Positions 24,501-34,900 of a DNA stretch of 64,000 bases are shown one piece after another. The stretch is taken from positions 121,478,715 to 121,542,714 of the forward strand of contig NC_079490.1 in NCBI RefSeq assembly GCF_020520425.1, in the 5' to 3' direction. The number at the start of each line of letters is the position of its first letter. Position 1 is the first letter of the stretch. The stretch is from Spinacia oleracea. Taxonomy: Eukaryota; Streptophyta; Magnoliopsida; Caryophyllales; Amaranthaceae. The notes under the pieces are model-generated. The model was not told where the DNA came from. It searched no databases and was given only the letters and a program-made list of their open reading frames with translations. The position numbers were made by a program, and so were the translations under genes.

Positions 24501-25229
24501 AACTTTTTGTCCTAGAACCAATGTCAGTTTGCTACATGAAAAACTCTTTAAGGACAAGTTAAAGAAATATTATCATTACCAATGACTCTGGCAGGAAATA
24601 ATGTTTAACAAAAGTCTTCCAATCATCCTCTGTGATATGGTTGTAGACATCCCAAGGCATCTTGTTTGTTTGATTTTTTAGCTTCTTTTCCTTCATAGTT
24701 ATCCATCGGCGCACCAACTTGCTCTTGAAACAACTAAATCGTTTCGCCACACAAGAATGAAAATATTTCTCCCTCGAATGATTAGAATCATCAGTAATGT
24801 GGAACATAAGCTGTTAATAATTAAAAAAAGTTAGATTATAAAAATAGTATTTAAATCAAATTAAATAATCCCTAAAATATACAAATCAAGTTAATATCCA
24901 ATGCTTACCTTAGTCTCCTCCCAAAACCCCTTCTTGATTTGCTCATCTACCTTTGGATATAATGGGACGTTAATATTAATTCTAGTAGCACAACTCCCAA
25001 CTTGCTTCCCGTATTCATGAGACCATTGTCCATCGGGGACATTATATACATTATACTCAAGGAACATAGGCTTAGTGACTTTAACACCTTTTGACGGACC
25101 ACGGCCTTTAATGGTCTTTGTAATCGTACTAACATCTTGTGATTCGTCACGCGTTGTGGGAGTCTTGCCACCTTCTGATTCATGCCTAACAACAATTTGG
25201 TTTTCATTCATCGTACCTATGTTGTTCAT
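18596..25229 (-). pseudogene. CACTA second gene: Ptta/En_Spm domain plus Ulp1-like protease, 12 exons, one stop
   Basis: Exons read from GT..AG sites: 25229-24909, 24810-24580, 24454-24158, 24080-23640, 23522-23247 (5' edge least sure), 23159-23037, 20016-19685, 19588-19385, 19296-19189, 19097-19016, 18930-18829, 18697-18596. Exons 1-4 give the plant transposase Ptta/En_Spm pattern: GRGPSKGVKVTK, then SCFKSKLVRRW, WDVYNHITEDDW, NPHRTGQKGYNRKRLDWI and a Lys/Glu coiled coil. Exons 8-12 give a C48 (Ulp1-like) protease with the His in HWNLYVMDL, the Asp in YVYIFDSARD and the Gln/Cys in CAQQIGGTECGYYVMKFM. All phases agree except an in-frame TAA at 19770-19768, after which the family-like reading resumes (ETYITASDIGEFL). 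Intron 6 is the 3-kb satellite. The protein is presumed to bind subterminal repeats or assist TNP2. The stop would remove the protease. Confidence 0.85.
20017..23036 (-). repeat. 161-bp satellite array forming an intron, with 966-bp higher-order period
   Basis: The phrase 'acgacccaac' recurs 18 times from 20131 to 22868, every 161 bp. Units differ at fixed sites ('agctcaatat', 'aggttaatat', 'gacatataac', 'gacctttaac', 'gcggaaat'). The order of types repeats every six units: units at 21741-22546 repeat at 22707 onward and largely match 20775-21580. The array is bounded by splice sites of the second CACTA gene: donor CAAG|GTAAAC at 23036 and acceptor TTATAG|GAATTT at 20017. Phase 0 is kept across it. 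Confidence 0.92.
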
Positions 25230-25301
25230 GCATCAAGTAAAACATACAGAAGAGTGGTTACAAAATGTGCGCGCAGCAGCAAATCAGTGCTCTAGCATAC
25301 A

Positions 25302-25737
25302 GAAGGATATCAGATCAGTGCAGATATCACAGATCAGATCAGCACTGATCAGTGCAGATCAGATCAGCACTGATCTGCACTGATCAGATCAGCACAGATC
25401 AGTGCTGATCAGATCTGCACTGATCAGTGCTGATCTGATCTGTGATATCTGCACTGATCTGTTCTGCACTGATCTGATCAGCACTGATCTGTGCTGATCT
25501 GATCTGCACTGATCAGTGCAGATCAGATCAGCACAGATCTGTGCTGATCAGATCAGCACTGATCAGTGCAGAACAGATCAGCACAGATCAGTGCAGAACA
25601 GATCAGCACAGATCAGTGCTGATCTGATCTGCACAGATCAGTGCAGAACAGATCAGCACAGATCAGTGCAGAACAGGTCAGCACAGATCAGTGCTGATCT
25701 GATCTGCACTGATCTGTGCTGACCTGATCTGCAATGT
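25302..25737. repeat. Pentamer-word array rich in GATC (left block)
   Basis: The block can be written almost entirely as 5-base words: GATCA, GATCT, GTGCA, GTGCT, GCACT, GCACA, with a few variants such as GAACA. The words are mutually complementary when shifted, so any two stretches can pair and the block is strongly self-complementary. It ends 'gatctgcaatgttc'. It lies just upstream of the second CACTA gene. Open frames in it are artefacts of the period. Confidence 0.85.
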
Positions 25738-26565
25738 TCCCCCCTTGTTGATTTTGTTCGAATTATAACAATATGACTGTTGCATCTGCAGCTTGAGACA
25801 GGTAGTCAGGTAAGTCCATTTTTTTAAAGTGAAACCATAGAGGAACAATTGACACTATTTTAACCAAATATTTGGTTAATAAAATTTCATCAAGGATTTG
25901 CAGATGCTAGTTTTATGGCAGTCATAAGAGATAAATCAAGGTCAATTTTGAAACAACAGCAACTAACAGTACCACTCCCCACCAATTTTAAGTTTCTAGT
26001 TTGTGCAAAGGGGATCATGCAAAAGAGATGGCACTAATTGAAGAATGAACGAGAAATTTAAGTGTAAATATGTCAAAGCTCAACATAATGGAAAATCAAT
26101 AAGAACAGCATAGAGAGAAAGAAATTTAGGGGCTGTTTGGTTCCCCAGACTTCCCCCTGGACTTGGATTCCCCCAAATTTCTATCAGTCTCTCATTGGTC
26201 AATGACTCAATGGTCACCACCATCATCCCAAATCAATCCACCCCACCCCACCATCACCTCACCACCACTATCACCGTCACCTCACTAGTCACCACTAAAG
26301 CAACTCTCACTTCCACCCACCATGGATACATCACCAGAAAAACCAACCTTCACATCCCTTCCTTGATCCATTTCACCCCTTTTCCCTCTTTTTATTCCTC
26401 TCCGCTTTTTGTTAGGGACCAAAACATCGCTTTACAATGTAATTGAACAATTGATAGAATACTAAGTTGACACATGCTCCGGCCTTCAAAGAATCAAATC
26501 ATATCAAAGAATTTGAACTCTATAGCAGTAACAAGCCAACAAGCATGAAAAATTATATATGTGGA
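25738..26565. other. Unique spacer between the two pentamer-word arrays
   Basis: Mostly AT-rich, with a C-rich stretch at about 26195-26330 (CACCATCAC, CACCTCAC repeats). It includes 'ggggctgtttggtt' at about 26130, a phrase often seen at ends of small plant DNA transposons, but no matching inverted end was found. No gene is recognised. Confidence 0.4.
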
Positions 26566-26868
26566 ATGCACTGATCTGTGCAGATCTGATCAGCATAGAT
26601 CAGTGCTGATCAGATCAGCACTGATCTGTGCTGATCTGTTCTGCACTGATCTGTGCTGATCTGATCTGCACAAATCAGTGCAGATCAGATCAGCACTGAT
26701 CTGTGCTGATCTGTTCTGCACTGATCAGATCTGCAGAACAGATCAGCACAGATCAGTGCTGATCTGATCTGCACTGATCTGTGCAGATCAGTGCAGAACA
26801 GATCAACACAGATCAGTGCTACCCTCATCTGATCTGCATTGATCTGTGCTGATCTGATCTGCAATGTT
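26566..26868. repeat. Pentamer-word array rich in GATC (right block)
   Basis: Same word set as 25302-25737, ending with the same phrase 'gatctgatctgcaatgttc' in the same orientation. The two blocks are therefore direct copies at their right edges even though each is internally palindromic. Confidence 0.85.
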
Positions 26869-27129
26869 CTTTGTCATTCTTGGTGTGTTTGTTGAGGCAA
26901 TATGAGAATGCAGGGCAGCTAACTCATTCTATAAACAAGTTCTATTAATCTAGTATAGTACGGAGTTGTATGTAAGTTAGATCGTAAAATGAAATTATGT
27001 AATTGAGTTTCACTTAAACTCAAGCAACAATGATTAAGAAACTTAATGAGGAAATCTGACAATCTCACTTCTCTTATATCATGAAATCATATACTCATAT
27101 GAGATAAGTCTAGAAAACACCACTTATGC
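26869..27129. other. AT-rich spacer
   Basis: I see no gene or repeat here. It links the pentamer-word block to the inverted satellite block. Confidence 0.4.
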
Positions 27130-28640
27130 TAAAATGAGGCATTTTCGCTCCCAGCTATGAACTAACGAACATAAGGACTCATTTTAACCTTTTAAATGAT
27201 TAATATGATTAATTTTAACTTTCCAAGACTCGATCCGATCTATTTATTCACATTAGAGACTTGTTTGGTCGTTGTGGTTCATATTTATGATAAAATGAGG
27301 CATTTTTGCTCCCAACTATGAACTAAAGAACCTAAGAACTCATTTTTAGGCTAATATGACACTTTCTCTCCCAACTTTGAACTAACAAACCTAAACACTC
27401 ATTTTAATCCTTTTAAATGATTAATATGATTAGTTTTAACTTTCCTAGACTCAATCCAATCAATTTATGCCATTTGAGACTTGTTTGGTCGTTATGGTTC
27501 ATATTTATGCTAAAATAAGACATTTTCGCTCCCAACTTTGAACTAACAAACCTAAACACTCATTTTAATCCTATTACATGACTAATATGCATAGTTTTAA
27601 GTTTCTAAAACTCATTCCAACCTATTTATGCACATTTAAGGCTCGTTGGGTCGTTATAGGTCATATATAGAGCTAAAATGACATTTCCGCTCCCAACTTT
27701 GAACTAAAGAACCTAAACACTCATTTTAATCCTATTACATGACTAATATGCATAGTTTTAAGTTTCTAAAACTCATTCCAACCTATTTATGCACATTTAA
27801 GGCTCGTTGGGTCGTTATAGGTCATATATAGAGCTAAAATGACATTTCCGCTCCCAACTTTGAACTAAAGAACCTAAACACTCATTTTAATCCTATTACA
27901 TGACTAATATGCATAGTTTTAAGTTTCTAAAACTCATTCCAACCTATTTATGCACATTTAAGGCTCGTTGGGTCGTTAAAGGTCATATATAGAGCTAAAA
28001 TGACATTTCCGCTCCCAACTTTGAACTAAAGAACCTAAACACTCATTTTAATCCTATTACATGACTAATATGCATAGTTTTAAGTTTCTAAAACTCATTC
28101 CAACCTATTTATGCACATTTAAGGCTCGTTGGGTCGTTAAAGGTCATATATAGAGCTAAAATGACATTTTCGCTCCCAACTTTGAACTAAAGAACCTAAA
28201 CACTCATTTTAATCCTATTACATGACTAATATGCATAGTTTTAAGTTTCTAAAACTCATTCCAACCTATTTATGCACATTTATGGCTCGTTGGGTCGTTA
28301 TAGGTCATATATAGAGCTAAAATGACATTTTCGCTCCCAACTTTGAACTAAAGAACCTAATGACTCATTTTATTCTTATTACATGACTAATATGCATAGT
28401 TTTAAGTTTCTAAAACTCATTCGAACCTATTCATGCACATTTATGGCTCGTTGGGTCGTTATATGTCATATATAGAGCTAAAATGACATTTCCGCTCCCA
28501 ACTTTGAACTAAAGAACCTAAACACTCATTTTAATCCTTTTAAATGATTAATATGATTAGTTTTAACTTACCTAGACTCAATCCAATCAATTTATGCCAT
28601 TTGAGACTTGTTTGGTAGTTATGGTTCATATTTATGCTAA
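27130..28640 (+). repeat. 161-bp satellite array, inverted relative to the intron array
   Basis: The phrase 'ggctcgttgggtcgtta' recurs near 27641, 27802, 27963, 28124, 28285 and 28446, every 161 bp. Older diverged units occupy 27130-27600 and 28550-28640. The unit is the reverse complement of the 20017-23036 repeat and has the same orientation as the 170-bp array outside the element. It lies between the end of TNP2 and the start of the second gene. Confidence 0.9.
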
Positions 28641-29110
28641 TTTAGTCAACTAAGGTCAATTTAGGTCAATTTATTCAACTAAGGTCAATTTAAGCCCGCT
28701 CGTTTTGATTTAGGTCATTCTAGCTCAAGATTAGGAGACATGTTAATTAGCGCAACACTAGGAGAAAACGCACAACTCACCAAAAGTAAATACGTGCTTT
28801 ATTTTCCGATTCTGAGAACTTCTGAAAAGACACAAATCACCGAAAGCTTCTGAAAATTTCTGACTCGGGGATCTCAAGTCATCTGCACAGAAAGTTAGAA
28901 AACTTTGGTCAGGAACAAAAGTAAGATGTGGAAGTACAGTAAGAATTAAAGAAAGCTAGAAAAGTATAATCATGAACACAATGGAAGTATAAAATAAGAA
29001 TTAAAGATGTGGAAGTACAAACTACACCTTCCTAAATGCTAGAAAAGATACATTTAATCTGATATTCAGTTAGCTAGAATTACCTATTCCCAGAAGCCAA
29101 CTCATCTTAA
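28641..29110. other. Spacer downstream of TNP2
   Basis: A short run of 'aaggtcaatttaggtcaatt' repeats sits near 28650-28690. The rest is unassigned. It should contain the TNP2 3' untranslated region, but no poly(A) signal can be chosen with confidence. Confidence 0.4.
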
Positions 29111-32100
29111 TCATTTACGGTTTACAACCCAAATTCCTTCCCTATGATCTTTACGCATATGATTAGTATTATTTGCATCTTCCTCCTCCGGTAACGGTTG
29201 AACAGCCGTTGGTAACAGGGGTGTTTCATCGTACTTGTCATACTCATCTTCATCCACAACATCATCAATACCCAGAATATTTCTCTTGCCTTGGGCAACT
29301 GCACGCCATATAGGATCAACATTGTCTACCACATAGAAAATTTGCTTAGCTTGTGATGCTAGAATGAATGGCTCGTCACTATCACTTAATCGATCAAAGT
29401 TAACCAATGTTAAACCAGGAAAAATTTCATCTTGTTTCACCCCATTATGGTTGTTGGCCCACTTGCACCGGAATACAGGGATCGTAAATTTGTTGTAATC
29501 AAGCTCCCATATTTCTTCGATAACACCATAATATGATTGTGTCGCATCAACCGGTCTTCTATCCTTGGCGCTTGCATAGACCCTAGATGCTGCAACATGC
29601 TTCACTCCACTATTCTGCACCACACTCTTTTCATCTTGTCTTCTAGTGTAGAATGTGAACCCATTGATATCATACCCTTCATAAGACAGAACACATAGTC
29701 GAGGACCTCGAGCTAACCACTGGACCATTTCAGAAACATCTAGATTTTTTTTCATTTCCTCGGCTACTTCCTTCTTAAACCAATCAACAAATGTGCGATT
29801 ATGTTCTTGCATCAACGCTCTTTCCTTCAACTTAGGATTCTTTTGTTGCAATTCTAGCAAATGCTTATCTATGTAAGGATTGACCTCGGTAAGATGCTGC
29901 AACACACAAAGATGTGCCTTATTCTTCCTTTCAGATGGAGGCGAGATCACATTTTTACCAATTACCCCATGCCCTTCAAGCCTCCCTGCATGACGAGATT
30001 TTGGAAGACCTATTTGCTCAAGCCTTGTTAAGAATTCAGCTACATATTGAGATATCTCTTCCTCAAGGACTCCCCGAATGATACTACCCTCCGGCCTTGC
30101 CCGATTCTTTGTTTTGTCCTTTAAATGCCCAAAAAATCTCTCAAAAGGATACATCCATCTTAAGAACACCGGACCACATAACTTGATTTCTCGAACTAAA
30201 TGGACAATTAAGTGCACCATAATATCAAAGAAAGATGGTGGAAAGTACATTTCAAATCGACACAAAGTTTCAACAATATCATTGTGCAAAGAATCTAATT
30301 TCTCCGGATCAATCACTTTAGCACATATAGAATTGAAAAACACACAAAGTTTTGTTATAACATGTCTCACGTGTTTCGGCAATATCCCACGAAGTGCAAT
30401 TGGCAAAAACACATTAATCATTACATGGCAATCATGAGACTTCATACCAACCAACCTAAGGTCCGAGAGAGATACTAGGCGCTTTACATTCGACGAATAT
30501 CCCGAGGGAACCTTAATTCCATGTAAGCACTCACAAAACTGCTTCTTCTCCTTTCTTGACATTGTGTAACACGCTGGAGGCAGATAAGTCTTAGTACCAC
30601 CCGCACCAGATTTTTCAACAGGCCACAAATCTGGTCGAATATTCCTCTTTTTCATATCTTTCCGCACATTCTCATTGTCCTTAGTCTTTCCAGGCATGTT
30701 TAGCAAAGTCCCAATGATAGCATCACACACATTTTTCTCAATGTGCATTACATCGAGACAATGCCTAACCGACAAATCTCTCCAGTAGGGAAGATCCCAT
30801 AATGGAGATACTTTCTTCCACAAAACACCCTTTTTAGACTTGGACTTGTAGCACTTGCCGTATTTGGTTTCAACATTTTTTATTCGTTCATAAACCTGTG
30901 ATCCTGTCAAAGGCGTACGAGCTACTCTTTCCTCGGTGAACCCATTGAATTCTTTCTTCTTCTTACGATAAGGGTGATATCGACTGAGGTGCTTCCTGAA
31001 ATCTGGGTAAACATTTTTCTTGAAATTATGCAACCATGTGGGCTTCATGTCCTCTTCACATATAGGGCATGCTTGTTCTCCTTTGGTTTTGTATCCAGAC
31101 AAGTTTCCATATGCCGGAAAATCATTTATGGTACAAAAAACCATAGCTCGCAATGTAAAGCTTGAATTGGTGTGTGCATCGAACATTGAAACACCTTCAT
31201 TCCACAATAATTTCAAATCATCTATGAGTGGAGCCAGGTACACATCTATGTCATTTCCAGGTTGCTTAGGCCCCGAGATGAGGAGTGATAACATGATATG
31301 CTTCCGCTTCATACACAGCCATGGAGGAAGATTATAAATTGCTAGAAGAACCGGCCATGTGCTATGTTGACTGCTTAGAGTTCCATATGGATTCACACCA
31401 TCTGCACATAAAGCAAGCCTTAGATTTCTAACCTCCTTACCAAATTCAGGATATTTCTTATCAATATTTCTCCATTGAACAGAATCTGCAGGATGTCGAA
31501 GGAGTCCATCTTTCTTCCTCACTTCCGCATGCCACCTTAAGTTTTTTGCTTGTTTCTTCAATGAAAACATACGCTCAAACCTAGGTATGATTGGAAGATA
31601 CCACAAAGACTTAGCAGGCGGGCCCCTCTTAGCTGAATTTGCCCCTTTGCGTTTGTAACGAGATGCGCCGCATGTTGGACACTCATCCAAATGTTCATGC
31701 TCTTTTCTGTAAAGGATACAATCATTTGGGCAAGCATCTATCTTGTCCACCTCTAAGCCTAAGGGACACATCAATTTCCTGGCATAATAGGTAGAGGTGG
31801 GGATATCATTCCCTTCCGGCAAAAATTCACCTACCCACTCCAATAAGGTGTCAAAGTGTTCATCTCTCCAACCACCTTTACATTTGAGGTTGTAAAGTAT
31901 TGACACACATTCCAACTTGCTGAATTTTGAACAACCGGGATACAATGGAGTTTCAGCAGCCTTTGATACTTGTTCGAACATCTGAGGTCGTTCGTCCAAG
32001 TGATCTTTCAGCCCATCCATCATCTCATTTATTTCATCATCTTCTTCCTCATCATCATCCGTCTCATTATTCTCATAAATATCATCATCACTCTCATTAC

Positions 32101-32383
32101 TCTGAACATCAAATTCATGGACACTAGAACTTGGACGATCAGGTATTGTTTCACCATGCCAAAACCAAACATGGTAATCTTGCTTAAACCCACGGCGAAA
32201 TAAATGATCCTCAATTTCATCAATGTCACCTAACCGCTTGATATTGTTACAATCACGGCAGGGACAATAGATTTTTTCGGCTTTTGTACTCCGTTGGTGT
32301 GCTAAAGCACATCTAATGAACTCTGCGACCCCACTCAAGTATTCTGCCGTAGTATGGTCACCATACATCCAATGACGACTCAT
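29111..32383 (-). CDS. TNP2-type CACTA transposase, intact
   Basis: This is the catalytic transposase that cuts the element ends in En/Spm-type transposition. It is one uninterrupted exon of 1090 codons from the start chosen at 32383 (MSRHWMYGD). An in-frame Met 10 codons upstream (32413) gives only a Leu run, and the family's transposase-associated domain begins at MSRHWMYG. Domains in order: transposase-associated domain (residues about 1-75, with CPCRDC), an acidic Asp/Glu patch (about 95-120), a Cys-rich CPNDCILYR ... CPTCG segment (about 215-245), the TNP2 core (about 270-500, with LPPWLCMKRKHIML and ACPICEE), DUF4218 (about 640-760, KSHDCHVMINVFLPIALRG) and DUF4216 (about 940-1030, SYYGVIEEIWELDYNKF). 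No stop or frameshift was seen. Its partner gene lies downstream on the same strand. Confidence 0.95.
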   Translation of the reverse strand: MSRHWMYGDHTTAEYLSGVAEFIRCALAHQRSTKAEKIYCPCRDCNNIKRLGDIDEIEDHLFRRGFKQDYHVWFWHGETIPDRPSSSVHEFDVQSNESDDDIYENNETDDDEEEDDEINEMMDGLKDHLDERPQMFEQVSKAAETPLYPGCSKFSKLECVSILYNLKCKGGWRDEHFDTLLEWVGEFLPEGNDIPTSTYYARKLMCPLGLEVDKIDACPNDCILYRKEHEHLDECPTCGASRYKRKGANSAKRGPPAKSLWYLPIIPRFERMFSLKKQAKNLRWHAEVRKKDGLLRHPADSVQWRNIDKKYPEFGKEVRNLRLALCADGVNPYGTLSSQHSTWPVLLAIYNLPPWLCMKRKHIMLSLLISGPKQPGNDIDVYLAPLIDDLKLLWNEGVSMFDAHTNSSFTLRAMVFCTINDFPAYGNLSGYKTKGEQACPICEEDMKPTWLHNFKKNVYPDFRKHLSRYHPYRKKKKEFNGFTEERVARTPLTGSQVYERIKNVETKYGKCYKSKSKKGVLWKKVSPLWDLPYWRDLSVRHCLDVMHIEKNVCDAIIGTLLNMPGKTKDNENVRKDMKKRNIRPDLWPVEKSGAGGTKTYLPPACYTMSRKEKKQFCECLHGIKVPSGYSSNVKRLVSLSDLRLVGMKSHDCHVMINVFLPIALRGILPKHVRHVITKLCVFFNSICAKVIDPEKLDSLHNDIVETLCRFEMYFPPSFFDIMVHLIVHLVREIKLCGPVFLRWMYPFERFFGHLKDKTKNRARPEGSIIRGVLEEEISQYVAEFLTRLEQIGLPKSRHAGRLEGHGVIGKNVISPPSERKNKAHLCVLQHLTEVNPYIDKHLLELQQKNPKLKERALMQEHNRTFVDWFKKEVAEEMKKNLDVSEMVQWLARGPRLCVLSYEGYDINGFTFYTRRQDEKSVVQNSGVKHVAASRVYASAKDRRPVDATQSYYGVIEEIWELDYNKFTIPVFRCKWANNHNGVKQDEIFPGLTLVNFDRLSDSDEPFILASQAKQIFYVVDNVDPIWRAVAQGKRNILGIDDVVDEDEYDKYDETPLLPTAVQPLPEEEDANNTNHMRKDHREGIWVVNRK

Positions 32384-32862
32384 TACTAATAACAACAACA
32401 AAAGGTTCCACACATAAACACATATATTAAGAAGTCACAAAATCATTAAGAAGTTCCGCAAATCTTTGGTTACATCATTTAAGTTTATCAATGCTTCACT
32501 GAAGTGATATTAGAAGTCCAAAAACAGTCCTAATAAGTAAAACGGAATGGATACTTAAGCATAGAATACTAATGTACACGTTTTATTATTACACTTACTA
32601 TACTTATCCAAATTTTATTTATCGTAAAAATGATATGCACTTACTGTACTATTGATTTCAACTTTCAAAAGAGGAAAAGAGAAATTTTATGAAGATAATT
32701 AGATATATCAATACCTTATGCAATTGTTGAAATTTGAACAAGCACGATGATAGATTATGCTGGCAGTACGATCATCGCCCCTCTCTTCAACCATATGCGT
32801 ATCTACCCATCTTCACAATTAACTGCAAATTAAAGAAATAATTGAAAAACAGCCAAAAAAAT

Positions 32863-32938
32863 CAAAATAAAAACGAAAATCAAAACGAAAATCAAAACGA
32901 AAATCAAAACGAAAATCAAAACGAAAATCAAACGAAAA
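32863..32938. repeat. 12-bp minisatellite 'aaaacgaaaatc' (first block)
   Basis: About six near-perfect copies in a row. The same unit recurs at 34182-34263. Confidence 0.8.
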
Positions 32939-33694
32939 TAGTTCGAGGGCCAAATTCAGATATTTCTCATAGAATGCATGTAACAGGAAATTAACTATCT
33001 ACCACATCACCACGTAGCAATCACATTATTCAAGTTATTGGCATTAACGCAGCATTCAAGTGCGGAACTAAGTGCTTACGTAACCTCGGGGAAGGAAGAA
33101 GGGTAATGCCAGAATAAAATCCTGTAACCTGGGCTGTAAGAAGCCTTTCATATATGCTGATAGGCTTCAGTCGGCAAAAATGTGGTGTTATTTATCCTTT
33201 AAACCTATTGGAATCAGATATCTCTTTTGCCTAATAATGGAGGAGGTTGAAAAATACTCTAGGAACTTCCTTTACTCCAAACAAGGCTCTAGTATTCCAG
33301 GATTTAAAAGCTATCCTAAAGTGGCAGGTGGCCGGAATGTCGCACCCACAAAGCAGCAGCCAATAAGCTGATAAAAAGTGGGGCTCAGAAGATAGCAGAC
33401 TTACAGTTAAAAATAATCTTTAATTGCTGAGATTTGACGAGTTCAGTTGGTAATGGGCACGATGTTCTGCATCACACTACTTATTTCTTTCAAGTTTATA
33501 TATGATGTTTGTGTGGCTCGTATGCTAAAGTTTCTTAGAGGAAGGTTTTGAGAGGTACAAGAGCTAGTTCATGCGCATATGTGAGAGCCTTGAAAATGTT
33601 CAACTCTTCTTTTTCAGTGTAAATACTAAATAGTCTAAATCAGTGTGGACAAAGGCCAGTGATTTCCTGAAGGTCTTGGGTTTACAACGACCAC

Positions 33695-33946
33695 TTAATG
33701 GTTTTGACTCACAACTGACTTGAGGTAAACTTGAGTCAAGCAGCCATCCCATATCGTCTGTACACAAAGGTTTGAGATCTTAAAACAGAATTTTAACCCA
33801 GATGGTTGGATAACAGAGATTATTTTGTAAGGTCCTGCAAATGAAGAGTTCCCCTTCCCAACTCTACCAAGAAGACGGGTGAATACTGATGTTTTTGAAG
33901 GGCCTGATACTACTGATCTAAGTGATGTATTCAACACTTTGAGCAT
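33695..33946 (-). pseudogene. Possible Ty3-gypsy integrase C-terminal fragment
   Basis: A minus-strand frame reads GKGNSSFAGPYKIISVIQPS, then IWDGCLTQVYLKS. This follows the wording of gypsy integrase tails (a GPYK(I/V) segment, later a W..xHLKxYY segment). It has no neighbouring integrase core. A poly(A) run lies just beyond it on the plus strand. It may equally be chance. Confidence 0.3.
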
Positions 33947-34181
33947 ACTTGGAAATTAAAAAAAAAAAAAAAAAAAAGGTAATCCAAAAGCCTCTTGGAA
34001 ATCAGCAAAATAACATCCAAACAACAGTCTGAAGGGGTGAGTAGCAGTCAGCAACAGCCTTAGGCCATTCCCCATTACTTGTTATGAGCAAGCTTAAATA
34101 GTGGCTGTGTGCTTTTTAAAGAAATAGATCTATACTCGGAAACATAGCAATCCCCATTTACTTCGTTGGGTCGTTAAGTTT

Positions 34182-34263
34182 CAAAAACGAAAATCAAAAC
34201 GAAAATCAAAACGAAAATCAAAAACGAAAATCAAAAACAATAATCAAAACGAAAATCAAAAAC
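34182..34263. repeat. 12-bp minisatellite 'aaaacgaaaatc' (second block)
   Basis: About six copies with small indels. The block is preceded at 34163 by 'tcgttgggtcgtta', a short piece of the 161-bp satellite. Confidence 0.75.
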
Positions 34264-34669
34264 TAAAATTGAACCCTAATCTGAAAACGAAAATAAAAAA
34301 CGAAAATAAAAATTGAACACACCATACCACCGGAACCACGACGCCGAGCAACCACCGGAACCACGACGCGACGGGGTGATGCTGAACCACAGAACCAAGA
34401 CAGCGACGCAGGGCTGAACCACGGAACCACGGAACCAAGACAGCGACGCAGGGCTGAACCACGACGCGACGGGGAGATGAGCAACCAACGGAACCAAGAC
34501 AGCGACGCAGGGCTGAGCAACTCTTGGGTTCGACGGCGACGCGAGCTGAGTTCGACGGCGACCTTGGATATTTGTTTAAGGGAAAAGGCTTGGAGCTATA
34601 GCAGAGAAGGAACAGAGATTGAGCGCGGTTTGTACGTTGCAACTAGGAAAGTAAAAATTTTAATTTGAA

Positions 34670-34900
34670 ACGCGGACTTGTTGCAGCGGGCATTAACATG
34701 TACGCTGCAATAACTACGGGTTGTTGCTGCGGGCTTTTATTTTGTACGCTGCAACAAACGCATTTGTTGCGAACAACTAAAATGTACGCTGCGATAACCC
34801 TTTAAAGGGTTTGACCCGCGTTGACCGACTGGTTGTTGAAGCGTATTTATACTTGTACGCTGCAACAAGGGGGCTGCAACAGGGGTTTTTTCTACTAGAT
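34670..34900. repeat. Right subterminal repeats and terminal repeat of the CACTA element
   Basis: Copies of 'ttgcagcgggcat', 'atgtacgctgcaa' and related forms lead to 'ggggctgcaacagggg' and 'ttttttctactag'. The last two bases are AT where the other end predicts TG. They lie next to the ATA duplication. Confidence 0.88.

Larger units (their letters stand above)
32384..34669. other. Upstream region of the TNP2 gene
   Basis: About 2.3 kb without a supported gene. It should contain the promoter and leader of TNP2 on the minus strand. It holds two runs of a 12-bp repeat ('aaaacgaaaatc'), a poly(A) run (33959-33978) and a GC-rich tract near 34320-34560. The tract has repeated 'gaaccacgacgcgacgggg' and 'gaaccaagacagcgacgc' phrases and yields spurious frames. 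Confidence 0.5.
17939..34900 (-). mobile_element. 17-kb En/Spm-type CACTA transposon carrying satellite arrays
   Basis: The left end is CACTAGTAGAAAAAACCC. The right end, read inward on the minus strand, is ATCTAGTAGAAAAAACCCC, the same terminal repeat with its outermost two bases changed from CA to AT. The flanking 3-bp duplication is ATA (17936-17938 and 34901-34903), and the 170-bp array continues across the empty site. Inside are an intact TNP2 gene, a second gene with Ptta and Ulp1-like domains, subterminal repeats at both ends, and two 161-bp satellite blocks in inverted orientation. Both genes are on the minus strand, so the right end is the transcriptional 5' end. Confidence 0.93.

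Noticed and set aside
25516..25722. Frame rich in DQISTDQ-type peptide repeats
   Set aside because: It is an artefact of the pentamer-word array.
26128..26460. A MITE beginning ggggctgtttggtt
   Set aside because: No matching inverted terminus or target duplication could be found on the right side.
31020..31337. Plus-strand frames across 30078-32203
   Set aside because: They are antisense shadows of the intact TNP2 frame.
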